A stretch of DNA of 17,890 nucleotides from JAJTHJ01 sp046316025 (GTDB lineage: Bacteria > Pseudomonadota > Gammaproteobacteria > Burkholderiales > Burkholderiaceae_F), in contig JBKCXU010000080.1 of NCBI GenBank assembly GCA_046316025.1, forward strand, positions 1-17,890, read 5' to 3'. The position numbers were made by a program, and so were the translations under genes. This document shows, one piece after another, positions 1 through 8,756 of the stretch; the first letter of the stretch is position 1; every line of letters begins with the position of its first letter. Under the pieces are notes generated by a model. The model was not told where the DNA came from. It searched no databases and was given only the letters and a program-made list of their open reading frames with translations.

Positions 1-488
1 GGGACAGCATGACCTTCGACGCGGTCAAGCAGTGGCGCGTGGTGCACTTTCCCATCACCCTGGCCTTTGCCGTGCTGATCCTGGCCATCGCGCTGACGGG
101 CTGGGTCAAGTACGCGCGCACGGTGCGCGGCAGCACCATGGTGGAGCGCCAGAAGGAATATGTGCAGGCCGCGCGCGTTTCGGGCCTCCCCAACCGCAAG
201 ATCATCCTGCGGCATGTGCTCCCGAACGTGCTGACCCCGCTGATCGTGGTCGCGACGATCCAGGTCGGCACGTTCGTGCTCATCGAGGCTTCGCTGTCCT
301 TCCTCGGCGTGGGCGTGCCGCCGACCACGCCGTCGCTGGGCACGCTGATCCGCATCGGCAACGAGTTTCTCTTTTCTGGTGAATGGTGGATCACCATTTT
401 CCCCGGGCTGGCGTTGGTCTTGCTCGTTCTGTCGGTCAACCTGCTGGGCGACTGGCTGCGCGATGCGCTCAACCCCAAGCTGCGATGA
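1..488 (+). CDS. dppC: DppC/OppC-type peptide ABC transporter permease, 3' part
   Basis: This is the C-terminal half of an inner-membrane permease of a di/oligopeptide ABC importer. The reading frame is open from the window edge, and family members are about 280-300 residues, so the true start lies upstream; the ATG at position 9 is probably internal. Counting from that ATG, the cytoplasmic EAA loop that docks the ATPases runs from about residue 50 to 72 (EYVQAARVSG, then HVLPN). It is followed by hydrophobic segments at about 75-100 and 128-147. The BPD_transp_1 signature SFLGVGVPP is present, as is the typical C-terminal LGDWLRDALNP. ATPase genes of the matching type follow on the same strand, which supports a Dpp/Opp system. 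Substrate specificity cannot be read from this fragment. Confidence 0.93.
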   Translation, partial: DSMTFDAVKQWRVVHFPITLAFAVLILAIALTGWVKYARTVRGSTMVERQKEYVQAARVSGLPNRKIILRHVLPNVLTPLIVVATIQVGTFVLIEASLSFLGVGVPPTTPSLGTLIRIGNEFLFSGEWWITIFPGLALVLLVLSVNLLGDWLRDALNPKLR

Positions 489-505
489 ACGGCAAGGAGG
501 CATTC

Positions 506-889
506 ATGCACTGGCGCCACCGACTTGTCCTGCCGCTCGCGGCATTGGCCCTCGCGGGTTGCGCCAGCACGTTCCACGGTTCCTACGTGGTGGGCGAGCG
601 TTACTTCAAGACCTCGATCGACACCTCTTCGGTGATCGTCCTCAGCATCGACGGCACCGATACTTTGCAGCGGCGCACTCTGGTGGATCCCGGAGTACGA
701 CAGATCGCCGTGCAAGCGCCGCCCGTGCCGGGCGCGCCGAACGAGACCGCCACGTTCACGGTCGATATCAAGCCCTGCCACACTTACTACATCGTCGCCG
801 TGCGCGCGAACCCCATCAGCGCCGCTTTCACGCCGAAGGTCGATTTCGCCGAACCGCTGGCCGGCTGCACGCCACCGCCCGCCAAGTAA
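506..889 (+). CDS. Small outer-membrane lipoprotein, function unknown
   Basis: This is a 127-residue lipoprotein precursor. The N-terminus has basic residues, a hydrophobic stretch and a lipobox L16-A17-G18-C19, so lipidation at Cys19 is expected. Residue +2 is Ala, which favours outer-membrane sorting. I chose the ATG at 506 because an AAGGAGG ribosome site lies five bases upstream (494-500). An in-frame ATG at 485 overlaps the permease stop (ATGA) and would add seven residues, but it has no comparable site. The mature part is predicted to be beta-rich, with two further cysteines (in PCHTYY and near the end in LAGC) that could pair. It sits between the permease and the ATPase genes of a peptide ABC operon, an unusual place for a lipoprotein. 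It is not a substrate-binding protein, being far too small. I do not recognise the family with certainty. Confidence 0.85.
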   Translation: MHWRHRLVLPLAALALAGCASTFHGSYVVGERYFKTSIDTSSVIVLSIDGTDTLQRRTLVDPGVRQIAVQAPPVPGAPNETATFTVDIKPCHTYYIVAVRANPISAAFTPKVDFAEPLAGCTPPPAK

Positions 890-908
890 CCCGCCCCGCG
901 AGCCGCCG

Positions 909-1874
<966 letters not shown>

Positions 1875-1906
1875 CGGCCAGGACGATCCGTGACCTGCGA
1901 CAAACC

Positions 1907-2947
1907 ATGAGTGCAATGGCGCAAGCCCCCATGCCGGCGGACGCCGCCGCGCCGATCGTCGAAGCGACCGATCTGGCGCGCCACTTCGACGTCTCGCCGC
2001 CGTGGTTGAACCGCGTGCTCGAGCGCAAGGGCCGCGCCATCCTGCGCGCGGTCGATGGCGTGAGCTTCGACATCCGCCGCGGCGAGACGCTGGCGTTGGT
2101 GGGCGAGTCCGGCTGCGGCAAGTCCACCGTCGCCCGCCTGCTGGTCGGTCTGTACGCGCCCACCGCGGGCAAAGTGCGCGTCTTCGGCCGCAACCTGGCG
2201 GAGATGAACACCGCGGCCGGGCGCACGCTGCGGCAAAAGCTGCAAATGATTTTCCAGGACCCCTACGCCAGCCTCAACCCCCGCTGGCGGGTGGCCGACA
2301 TCATTGCCGAACCGCTGCGCACGCACCGGCTGCTCGCCGACGAGACCGCCGTGCTCGCGCGCGTGGACGAGCTGCTCAACCAGGTGCGCCTGTCGCCGGC
2401 CGACAAGAGCAAGTACCCGCATCAGTTCTCCGGCGGGCAGCGCCAGCGCATCTCCATCGCCCGCGCGCTCGCCACCCACCCCGAGTTTCTCGTCTGCGAC
2501 GAGCCGACCTCCGCGCTCGACGTGTCGGTGCAGGCGCAGGTGCTCAACCTGATGAAGGACCTGCAGCGCGACCTGGGGCTCACATACCTCTTCATCTCGC
2601 ACAATCTGGCGGTGGTGCACCACATCGCCGACCGCGTCGGCGTGATGTACCTCGGGCGGATCGTCGAACTGGCGCCGAAGAAGACGCTGTTCGCGATGCC
2701 GCGCCACCCGTACACGCGGATGCTGCTCGACGCCATTCCCGACCTGGAAATGACCGGCCGCGCCCGCACCCCGGTGGCCGGTGAGGTGCCCAATCCGCTG
2801 AACCCGCCGCCGGGCTGCACCTTCCATCCCCGCTGCCCGCACGCCAATGCGCGCTGTCGCAGCGAAGCGCCGCAAGCGATCCGCGTGCGCCACGCCGACG
2901 CCGAGACGCTGGTGGCCTGCCACGCGGTCGAAGAAGGGCGGCTCTAA
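1907..2947 (+). CDS. dppF: DppF/OppF-type peptide ABC transporter ATPase
   Basis: This is the second ATPase of the peptide importer, expected to pair with the upstream DppD-type subunit. It has 346 residues. Walker A GESGCGKS is at 66-73, the Q-loop Gln at 117, the signature SGGQRQR at 175-181, Walker B LVCDEP at 195-200 and the switch His at 232. The C-terminal oligo_HPY region carries cysteines 304, 310, 317 and 338 in the same pattern as DppD. The ATG at 1907 gives MSAMAQAPMP; a second ATG three codons later is possible, and neither has a strong ribosome site. The insert between the first strand and Walker A (about residues 28-45) is typical of OppF/DppF. The gene ends 28 bases before the stop of the convergent OPT gene, closing the operon. 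Confidence 0.95.
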   Translation: MSAMAQAPMPADAAAPIVEATDLARHFDVSPPWLNRVLERKGRAILRAVDGVSFDIRRGETLALVGESGCGKSTVARLLVGLYAPTAGKVRVFGRNLAEMNTAAGRTLRQKLQMIFQDPYASLNPRWRVADIIAEPLRTHRLLADETAVLARVDELLNQVRLSPADKSKYPHQFSGGQRQRISIARALATHPEFLVCDEPTSALDVSVQAQVLNLMKDLQRDLGLTYLFISHNLAVVHHIADRVGVMYLGRIVELAPKKTLFAMPRHPYTRMLLDAIPDLEMTGRARTPVAGEVPNPLNPPPGCTFHPRCPHANARCRSEAPQAIRVRHADAETLVACHAVEEGRL

Positions 2948-2965
2948 TCTGGCGGTCGTGCCGGC

Positions 2966-2988
2966 GGCGGCGCCTTCACCGCGCCGCC
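2966..2988. terminator. GC-rich hairpin between convergent genes
   Basis: An inverted repeat GGCGGCGC / GCGCCGCC (2966-2973 and 2981-2988) with a seven-base loop lies where the ABC operon and the OPT gene converge, and overlaps the OPT stop codon. No T-run follows on either strand, so it is not a canonical intrinsic terminator. It could still slow polymerase or protect 3' ends. Confidence 0.3.
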
Positions 2989-4784
2989 ACCGTCCCGACC
3001 AACCCGGCAATACCCAGCCCCAGCGCCGCCAGCGCGTCGCCGGCGATCAATCCGCCGCCGACGAGCGAGGTGGCGCTCATGTCCGCCGGCAAGTCGGCGT
3101 CGCGCCGGCGCCGGCGGGCGGCGAGGCTGTCCACCGCCGAGCCGATCACGCCGCCGGCGGCAAACCAGGCCGAGGTCGGCAGATTGACGAAGCCGCCAAA
3201 GGACGACGCATACGGCGACGGCAACAGCACCGCATCGACCATGAAGTCGGTCGCCTGCCCGCTGCGGCTGCCCGCCACCCAGCGGCGGTAGCGGGCGTTG
3301 TCCTTGAGCAGCTTGCGCGCCACCGCCACGGCCAGCCCGATGGCCACGCCGAGCCAGATGGCGCTGCGCTGGTACGGCTTGTCGTCGGTCAGGCTGCGCA
3401 GCGCGCCGACGAACTTGTAGGTCATCGCCGCCGTCCACTCCGCCGGCTGCGCGTCGGCGGGCATCGTCGTCTGATCCAGCCGCAGCACAGGGTACGCGGC
3501 CATGAACAAATGCGCCAGCAGCACGGCGAGCAGCGCGCCGGCGACGATGCCGCCGGCCTGGAAGCGGAACTGGATCGTGCGGTTGGTGCCCAGCCGCCAG
3601 CCGGTGGAGCGGTCCTGCTGCATGTCGCAGGCCACACTGGTGGAGACCAGCACCACGGTGGCGACGATCATCCCCACCGCCGGCTCGCGCAGGCCGACGG
3701 CGGCAAACAGCACGACCGTCACCACGAAGGCGGAGGAAATCGGGTTCGAGTCGCTGATGCCGAGCGAAATCCCGTTGACCAGCGCAAAGACGAAGCACAG
3801 CGCCAGCGCGCCGGCGAGGTACGCCGCCGGCGCGTCGAAGAAGCTCGTACCCGCCCAGACGATCGCCACGCCCCACACGGCAATCCAGAGGGCGAGCCGG
3901 CGGTGATCGACGCGCTTCCATTTTTCCGTCGGCGCGACCGCCGGCGCAGCGCCCCCGCGCAGCCGCCGCCAGGCTTGCACCAGCAGCAGGCTCACGTCGA
4001 GGACGGCGGCGCCGAGGATCATCCCCAGCGCGATCAGGAAGGTGATCTTGCGGAACGGGTCGGTCGGCTCGAGCCAGCCGATGGAGACGAAGTACGGCAT
4101 CGCCAGCCAACTGGCGATGCCGCCGGTGAGCGCCGCCAGGCCGATGCGGGCGCCGACGATCATCCCCGCGCCGAAGGTGGAGGCCGAGAACTCCACCGCC
4201 GCCAGCGCGCCCACGCGCGCGGTGGACACGCCCGCCAGCAGCCCCGCGCAGATGCCGGAGCCCAGGGTGGCGACTGACCGCCGCAGCAGCCGCACGTCGG
4301 TCAACGCACGCAGGATGTTGGCCACCGCCAAGCCGGAGGGGAAGGTCAGTTGCATGCGGTCCACCAGCAGCGGGGTGAAGAGCATCCCCACGCCCACGCC
4401 GAACATGCCGATGCAGGTCAGGTACACGACCAGCTGCCACGCCGGCGGCAGCGGCAGCCCGAGCCAGACAAAGGCCTGCACGGCGACCGCCAGCCCGCTC
4501 ATGCCGGCCACCGAAGCGGCCGTGGTCTGCATGTAGTTGGCGCCGTGCTTGCCGTCGGCGCCATAGCCCAGCGTGACGAGCGAGCCGAGAATGCCCGCCA
4601 GCGTCTGCCCGCCGACGAAGAAGCCGAGCGAGAAGTTCATGTACGCCGCCGCCACGCCGCCCAGCGGCCCGAGCAGCAGGATGCCGATCGTGGCCAGCAG
4701 CGCGTAGTAGCGCCACGAGCCGATCGGCGGCAGCCAGGCCCAGCGCGGGCCGAGCGCGGAGGCCGAGGTCTCGGGCGGCGTCAT
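2976..4784 (-). CDS. OPT-family oligopeptide transporter
   Basis: This is a large inner-membrane protein of 602 residues with many hydrophobic segments, about a dozen or more. Family hallmarks include GISDSNPISSAF in the middle, the downstream CDMQQDRSTGWRLG block, and the N-terminal GVAAAYMNFSLG segment. OPT proteins are secondary, probably proton-coupled, importers of small peptides or metal-chelate peptides; the substrate here cannot be told. The ATG at 4784 gives MTPPETSASAL; no good ribosome site precedes it. It lies 32 bases after the MOSC gene on the same strand, so the two may be co-transcribed. It faces a peptide ABC operon, so two unrelated peptide uptake systems are neighbours. Confidence 0.9.
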   Translation of the reverse strand: MTPPETSASALGPRWAWLPPIGSWRYYALLATIGILLLGPLGGVAAAYMNFSLGFFVGGQTLAGILGSLVTLGYGADGKHGANYMQTTAASVAGMSGLAVAVQAFVWLGLPLPPAWQLVVYLTCIGMFGVGVGMLFTPLLVDRMQLTFPSGLAVANILRALTDVRLLRRSVATLGSGICAGLLAGVSTARVGALAAVEFSASTFGAGMIVGARIGLAALTGGIASWLAMPYFVSIGWLEPTDPFRKITFLIALGMILGAAVLDVSLLLVQAWRRLRGGAAPAVAPTEKWKRVDHRRLALWIAVWGVAIVWAGTSFFDAPAAYLAGALALCFVFALVNGISLGISDSNPISSAFVVTVVLFAAVGLREPAVGMIVATVVLVSTSVACDMQQDRSTGWRLGTNRTIQFRFQAGGIVAGALLAVLLAHLFMAAYPVLRLDQTTMPADAQPAEWTAAMTYKFVGALRSLTDDKPYQRSAIWLGVAIGLAVAVARKLLKDNARYRRWVAGSRSGQATDFMVDAVLLPSPYASSFGGFVNLPTSAWFAAGGVIGSAVDSLAARRRRRDADLPADMSATSLVGGGLIAGDALAALGLGIAGLVGTVAAR

Positions 4785-4816
4785 CGGTCGGCTGTTGCGG
4801 GCTGCGGCTTACAGGC

Positions 4817-5650
4817 TTACAGATCGAGCTCGACTTCGACCGTATCGCCCACGCGCAGGCTGGCGCCGGCGCCGGCGGCGACGATCACGTTGACGCCGAA
4901 CATCACTCCCGCGTCGCGGCCGCGATACGTGGCTAGCAGATCGGGCACGACGGTCGAGGCTTCGCCGGTGACGGGATCCACGCCGGGGATCGAGCAGCGC
5001 GCGCAGGGCTTGACGTTGCGCAGTTCGACACTGCCCGCACGAATCGTCTTCAGGTAATCCTCCTCGTACGCCTCCAGCCCGGCCAGCACGATGTTCGGGC
5101 GGAAGCGCTCGCTCGCAATCGGCGCTTCTCCGCGCGCCTGCAAGCGGCGGTTCACATCGGCCAACGACGCCGCGCCGGTGGCGAGCAGCGCGAAGCCGTC
5201 GCCGAACTTGACCGGCGCGTCGATCTTGCCGGTGTACTTGTGCGCCGACAGCCGCGTGTGCTCGGGGTCGAAGCGCAGCAGCCGTGCCGGCCGCCCGAGA
5301 AAGTTGCTGAACCAGGCATCGGCCACTTCGCCCTGCGTCACCGCGCTCACGCGGTCGTCCCACACCTGCGCGGCCACCACGTCGCCCTCGGAGGCGAACG
5401 GCACGTCCAGCGCCAGCATGCCCGGCGCCTTCAGCCGCAGGCTCGAGCCGGTGAAGCGCGTTTCGATCAACGCCATGCGCGGCACCTCGCGCTGGCTCAG
5501 GAACTCGCCGTCCGCATCGACGACCACCCACTCACGGTCGCCGATGCCGTCGACCTCCAGGCCGGTGGCGGCGACGGTGGCTTCGCGCAGCGCAATGCCG
5601 CGGCAGCTCTTGATCGGATACAGATGCAACTCGGCGATGGTCGCTTGCAT
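4817..5650 (-). CDS. MOSC-domain protein (YcbX/mARC-like, no ferredoxin domain)
   Basis: The protein has 277 residues. An N-terminal MOSC_N beta-barrel (LYPIKSCRG at 10-18, DREWVVVD at 38-45) is followed by a MOSC domain with the Cys pair KPCARCSIPGVDP (C216, C219). MOSC proteins bind molybdenum cofactor; YcbX and the eukaryotic mARC enzymes reduce N-hydroxylated compounds, and a detoxifying reductase role is a reasonable inference. E. coli YcbX has an extra C-terminal 2Fe-2S domain that is absent here, so electrons would have to come from a separate protein. The ATG at 5650 was chosen because conserved sequence begins at once (MQATIAELHLYPIKS). Upstream in-frame starts, such as 5692, add low-complexity sequence. 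The gene is divergent from 5740-6636 and upstream of the OPT gene. Confidence 0.88.
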   Translation of the reverse strand: MQATIAELHLYPIKSCRGIALREATVAATGLEVDGIGDREWVVVDADGEFLSQREVPRMALIETRFTGSSLRLKAPGMLALDVPFASEGDVVAAQVWDDRVSAVTQGEVADAWFSNFLGRPARLLRFDPEHTRLSAHKYTGKIDAPVKFGDGFALLATGAASLADVNRRLQARGEAPIASERFRPNIVLAGLEAYEEDYLKTIRAGSVELRNVKPCARCSIPGVDPVTGEASTVVPDLLATYRGRDAGVMFGVNVIVAAGAGASLRVGDTVEVELDL

Positions 5651-5739
5651 GGTGGAAACCCGCGAGACGCGAACGGAGTGGGAAGTTAGCATTCGCCACC
5701 GCCGCGCCGTGCCACGCTGCGCATCCGCACGCAGAAAAA

Positions 5740-6636
5740 ATGAACCACAACCCCAACGCCGACCTGTTGGTCGCGCCAGCAGCCGCGCCCGACGGCACCC
5801 CGCAAGCCAGCCGCCTCGATGCCGCCTTGCTCGACGCCGCCCGCGCACTGCGCGCCGAGCGCGACCGCGCATCCGAGGCGAGCGACGAACTCATCGCCAT
5901 GCGCCTGCGCGCCGACGCGCTGCTCGCGCGCGCCCAGGCCGCCGCGCGCGCCGGCGATGCCTATCTCGCCTTCGACTGCGTGCAGCAGATCGAGCGCGAA
6001 CTCGTCCTGGCCACCACCGCCGAGGAGCGCGCCGCCCGTGTCCCCGCGCTGGTACTGGAGGCGCGCGCGCGGCTCGAACCCTGGCGCGCGGCGGTGGCCG
6101 ATCGCCTGGCCGACGCCGCGCACGGCGGCGCACCGACGGTTGCCACCCTGCAGGCGCTGCTCGCCAATCTGCACGCCGCCGCGCAGGAGCGCCTCTACCA
6201 GCGCCTGCTCGCCGAGAGGCAGGTGCCGGTCGTCGTCGGTGTGGCGGCGGCGACCACCGTGCTGTACCTGGGCTGGTCGCTCATCGGCGGCTTCGACTGG
6301 CTGACCAACGACAACTACGAGATCACCACCGCCATGTGGTTCATCACCGGCGCGCTGTTCGGCTTGTTCGGCGCTGTGTTGAGCATGCTCTTCGGCCTGT
6401 TCCGCGGCGCGCACGGCGGCGTGCTGCCCGACCTGCGTCACCTGCGTCTCATCACCTTTGCCCGCCCGCTGGTGGGGCTGCTGTCGGCGCTGCCGATCGT
6501 GTTGCTGCTGGAGACCGGCGTCCTCAATTTCGGCGAGACCACGCCGGCGCTGGTCTTCGGTCTGTGTTTCGCGGCCGGCTTTGCCGAGCGCTGGTTTGTC
6601 GCGCGGCTGTTACGCCGCGAGCCGGATCGCGGCTGA
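5740..6636 (+). CDS. Membrane protein with helical N-terminal domain, unknown
   Basis: This is a 298-residue protein I do not recognise. Residues 25-160 are hydrophilic, Ala/Arg/Glu-rich and helical, with possible coiled-coil stretches at about 25-70 and 135-160. The C-terminal half has about four membrane segments, near 162-183, 198-221, 240-261 and 267-286, and ends in a basic tail. The layout suggests a cytoplasmic helical domain anchored in the inner membrane. The ATG at 5740 follows an A-run and lacks a clear ribosome site. GC3 is high throughout, as expected for a real gene here. It precedes the ECF sigma gene by 52 bases on the same strand, so read-through into the sigma gene is possible, but no functional link can be shown. 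Confidence 0.75.
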   Translation: MNHNPNADLLVAPAAAPDGTPQASRLDAALLDAARALRAERDRASEASDELIAMRLRADALLARAQAAARAGDAYLAFDCVQQIERELVLATTAEERAARVPALVLEARARLEPWRAAVADRLADAAHGGAPTVATLQALLANLHAAAQERLYQRLLAERQVPVVVGVAAATTVLYLGWSLIGGFDWLTNDNYEITTAMWFITGALFGLFGAVLSMLFGLFRGAHGGVLPDLRHLRLITFARPLVGLLSALPIVLLLETGVLNFGETTPALVFGLCFAAGFAERWFVARLLRREPDRG

Positions 6637-6688
6637 GTGCTGCGCCGATCCAGCCGCGCCGCGCGGCTGGCGTGGCAACATCGCCGCC

Positions 6689-7264
6689 ATGACGGAACGC
6701 ACCCAATCCTCGCTCACCGTCTTGCTGCGCGCCTGGGAGGGCGGCGACCGCGCCGCCTTTGGCCGTGTCGTGCAGCAGGTGATCGGCGACTTGCAGCGGA
6801 TGGCCGCCTCGCGGCTGCGCGGTGCCGACACCCCGTCGCTTGCCGCCGGCGACCTCGTCAACGAAGCGCTGCTCAAGGTGATGGACTCGCCGCCCGACTG
6901 GCAGAACCGCGCACACTTCTTTGCCACGATGTCGATGGCGATGCGCTCTGTGCTAATCGACCACGCCCGCGCGCGCCAGGCCGACAAACGAGGTGGCGAG
7001 TGGCAGCGCCTGACCTACACGCTGACCGGCGTGGGCGAAGAGTCGATGGTCGCCGACCTGCTGACGCTCGACAAACTGCTCACGCAACTGGCCGCCGACG
7101 ACCCGCGCGCGGCCGAAATCCTGCAAATGACCTACTTTGCCGGCATGGAGCGCCAGGACATCGCCACCGTGCTCGGCATCTCCGTGCCCACGGTCGACCG
7201 CGAACTGCGCTTCGCCCGCGCTTGGTTGGCCGAGCAACTGGGCCGCAGCGACCTGCAAGCCTGA
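6689..7264 (+). CDS. ECF sigma factor (Sigma70_ECF / TIGR02999-like)
   Basis: This is a 191-residue RNA polymerase sigma factor. Region 2 spans about residues 8-95, with LVNEALLKV at 56-64 and the hallmark FFATMSMAMRSVLIDHARAR at about 77-96. Region 4 spans about 125-185, with a helix-turn-helix (MERQDIATVLGISVPTVDRELRFARAWL). The RxxLIDHARAR block is typical of the TIGR02999 group, often encoded beside Ser/Thr kinases; the kinase-controlled EcfP of Vibrio parahaemolyticus is, from memory, a relative. No anti-sigma gene is nearby, whereas a transmembrane kinase follows at 8757, so kinase control is the best hypothesis. The ATG at 6689 was chosen because region 2 begins just after it. Region 2.2 reads LAAGDLVNE, so the threonine seen in many relatives (PTALVHE type) is missing. 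Five matching promoter-like motifs lie downstream. Confidence 0.92.
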   Translation: MTERTQSSLTVLLRAWEGGDRAAFGRVVQQVIGDLQRMAASRLRGADTPSLAAGDLVNEALLKVMDSPPDWQNRAHFFATMSMAMRSVLIDHARARQADKRGGEWQRLTYTLTGVGEESMVADLLTLDKLLTQLAADDPRAAEILQMTYFAGMERQDIATVLGISVPTVDRELRFARAWLAEQLGRSDLQA

Positions 7265-7282
7265 GTGACCTTGCGCCGCCGG

Positions 7283-7322
7283 TGATCGGCGGGCCGGGCG
7301 TTTTGCGTTTAGCTCTCCGGGG
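7283..7322 (+). promoter_or_regulatory. Island motif site a, upstream of kinase-like ORF
   Basis: TGAT (7283-7286), 16 bases, TTGCGTTTAG (7303-7312), six bases, GGGG (7319-7322). Spacing is identical to the other four sites. The ATG of the 70-codon ORF lies 43 bases after the second box. I read this as -35 and -10 elements of an ECF-type promoter. This is the most divergent copy in the flanks: it has no AAACGC arm downstream. Confidence 0.55.
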
Positions 7323-7355
7323 GCTGCGTCCGCGGCCTTGGGACGAGACTGCCGC

Positions 7356-7568
7356 ATGCCACCGCCTGCCGATAACGCGCGGATCAAGACCCTGTTCAAA
7401 CTGGTCTGCGATCTGCCCGACGCTGCCGCCCAGCGCGCTGCGCTGGAGACGCTCGGCGCCGATGCAGCCACCATCGCCCGGGTGATGGTGCTGCTGCATC
7501 GAGACCGCAGCGATGCGGACCTGCCGCCGCACTGGCGGCGCTGGCTCGGCCGGCGGCGCCGCGAGTAG
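7356..7568 (+). CDS. 70-residue ORF copying the kinase N-terminal segment
   Basis: The 70-residue product matches the N-terminal, pre-catalytic region of the kinase at 8757. Both contain an ARIK-LF--VCDLPD-AAQRAAL core, and the similarity continues through the next 20 residues (residues 9-50 here against 27-70 of the kinase). The catalytic domain is absent: the ORF stops after an Arg-rich tail (WRRWLGRRRRE). It may be a decayed partial duplication of a kinase gene, or a stand-alone domain that binds the same partner as the kinase N-terminus, perhaps the sigma factor. An own copy of the island promoter motif lies 43 bases upstream, which favours expression. The ATG at 7356 is preceded by a TTG in frame at 7338; there is no good ribosome site. 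A broken gene remains possible. Confidence 0.5.
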   Translation: MPPPADNARIKTLFKLVCDLPDAAAQRAALETLGADAATIARVMVLLHRDRSDADLPPHWRRWLGRRRRE

Positions 7569-7694
7569 CGCTGCCGATCGTTCGGCTCTCCCCACCGCGT
7601 TCGGCAAGGTACGGGCGTACCTCGTGCGACTGCGCCGTGCGTGCACGCCGGCGCGACTGGCGCAATCCCGACCCGCATGACGAGGACGGCCGCG

Positions 7695-7748
7695 CGATAG
7701 CCGCGCAGGCGGACTTGCGTTTAGGCCAATAGGGCCGACCGTAAACGC
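7695..7748 (+). promoter_or_regulatory. Island motif site b with inverted repeat, upstream of membrane gene
   Basis: CGAT (7695-7698), 16 bases, TTGCGTTTAG (7715-7724), six bases, AGGG (7731-7734). A perfect inverted repeat GCGTTTA (7717-7723) / TAAACGC (7742-7748) overlaps the second box and its downstream flank, and could be an operator or an early-transcript stem. The membrane protein gene begins at 7773. Confidence 0.6.
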
Positions 7749-7772
7749 GGCGGCGCTCCTGGAGGACCATCG

Positions 7773-8606
7773 ATGACCGCAACCGATTCCCTGCTCGTCG
7801 CTGCCCTGCTCCGCGGTCTCATTGCGGCCGCGGCGCTGGCCGCAGTGTTGTTGATCCTGCGCCGCGGCGGGCCGCGCCTGGCCGGGCTGGTCGCGGCCGT
7901 GCCCGTCACGTCGGCGCCTGCGCTCTTCTGGATCGGCTACGACCTGGGTGCCGCTAGCGCCGCAGCGGCCGCGCTGGCGGCCTTGTACGCCACCGGCTTG
8001 ACCGCGCTCCTCGCCGTGGCCTACGGACAGGCGGCGCGGCGGTTCGGCGCACCGTTGGTTTGCCTTGCCGCAGCGCTCCTCGCCGTCGCCGTGCTCGGGC
8101 TGCTCACCGGGTCTCTGTCGGCCAGCGTGATCGGCGCCACGGCCTTTGCCGTGCTGGCCATTGCGCTTGCCCTGCGCTGGATGCCACGCCCGCACGGCGC
8201 AGCCAGCCCGCGCCGTGCGGGGCGGTACGACTTTGCCTTCACCTTGGCCGTGAGTGCGCTTGCCACGGCAGCCATCAGCGCGCTCGCCCCGCACTTGCCG
8301 GCGCAGTGGTGCGGGCTGATCGCTGCCATCCCGGTGATCGGCATCACCACCACGGTGCTGCTGCACAAGCGGGCCGAGCCGGCCGCGCTCGGCGCCTTTC
8401 TGCGCGCGTATGTGAGCGGCAATGCGGCCAAGGCGGTCTTTCTGCTCGCGCTGACGGTGACGCTCGTACCGCTGGGTCTTGCCGGCGGTTGGCTCGCAGC
8501 GCTTGCCGCTGCGGTCGGCTGTATCGCGCTGGCGGGCTGGCGGCGCCGCCCAGCCGCAACGCCGGTCGGTGCGCGAGAACCGACGCTGGCTGCGCTGCCG
8601 CGCTGA
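7773..8606 (+). CDS. Polytopic membrane protein with internal repeat, unknown
   Basis: This is a 277-residue, Ala/Leu-rich inner-membrane protein with about nine hydrophobic segments. A short motif occurs twice: LAGLVAAVPVTSAPALF (about 36-52) and CGLIAAIPVIGITTTVLL (about 180-197), suggesting an inverted or tandem duplication of a four-to-five-helix unit. The GL-A--PV pattern is reminiscent of small GlpM/DUF3147-like membrane proteins, but this is weak. The ATG at 7773 has a good GGAGG site (7761-7765). The gene has its own copy of the island promoter motif 48 bases upstream and lies between the sigma factor and the kinase, so it may be a membrane partner or a target of that pathway. Transport or signal-sensing roles are both open. 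Confidence 0.75.
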   Translation: MTATDSLLVAALLRGLIAAAALAAVLLILRRGGPRLAGLVAAVPVTSAPALFWIGYDLGAASAAAAALAALYATGLTALLAVAYGQAARRFGAPLVCLAAALLAVAVLGLLTGSLSASVIGATAFAVLAIALALRWMPRPHGAASPRRAGRYDFAFTLAVSALATAAISALAPHLPAQWCGLIAAIPVIGITTTVLLHKRAEPAALGAFLRAYVSGNAAKAVFLLALTVTLVPLGLAGGWLAALAAAVGCIALAGWRRRPAATPVGAREPTLAALPR

Positions 8607-8756
8607 ACCCAGACCCAAATCAATGGACCTTCCGTTGTATCGCCAGCCTACTGAGGAGGCTAAATTGCTGTGCTCCGGGCAGGGGCTTGCGTCTTTGTCG
8701 CAGCGCAGTCCGGTAACTTCTGCACCCACATAAAAACAACCGCGCTGCGCGCCCGA

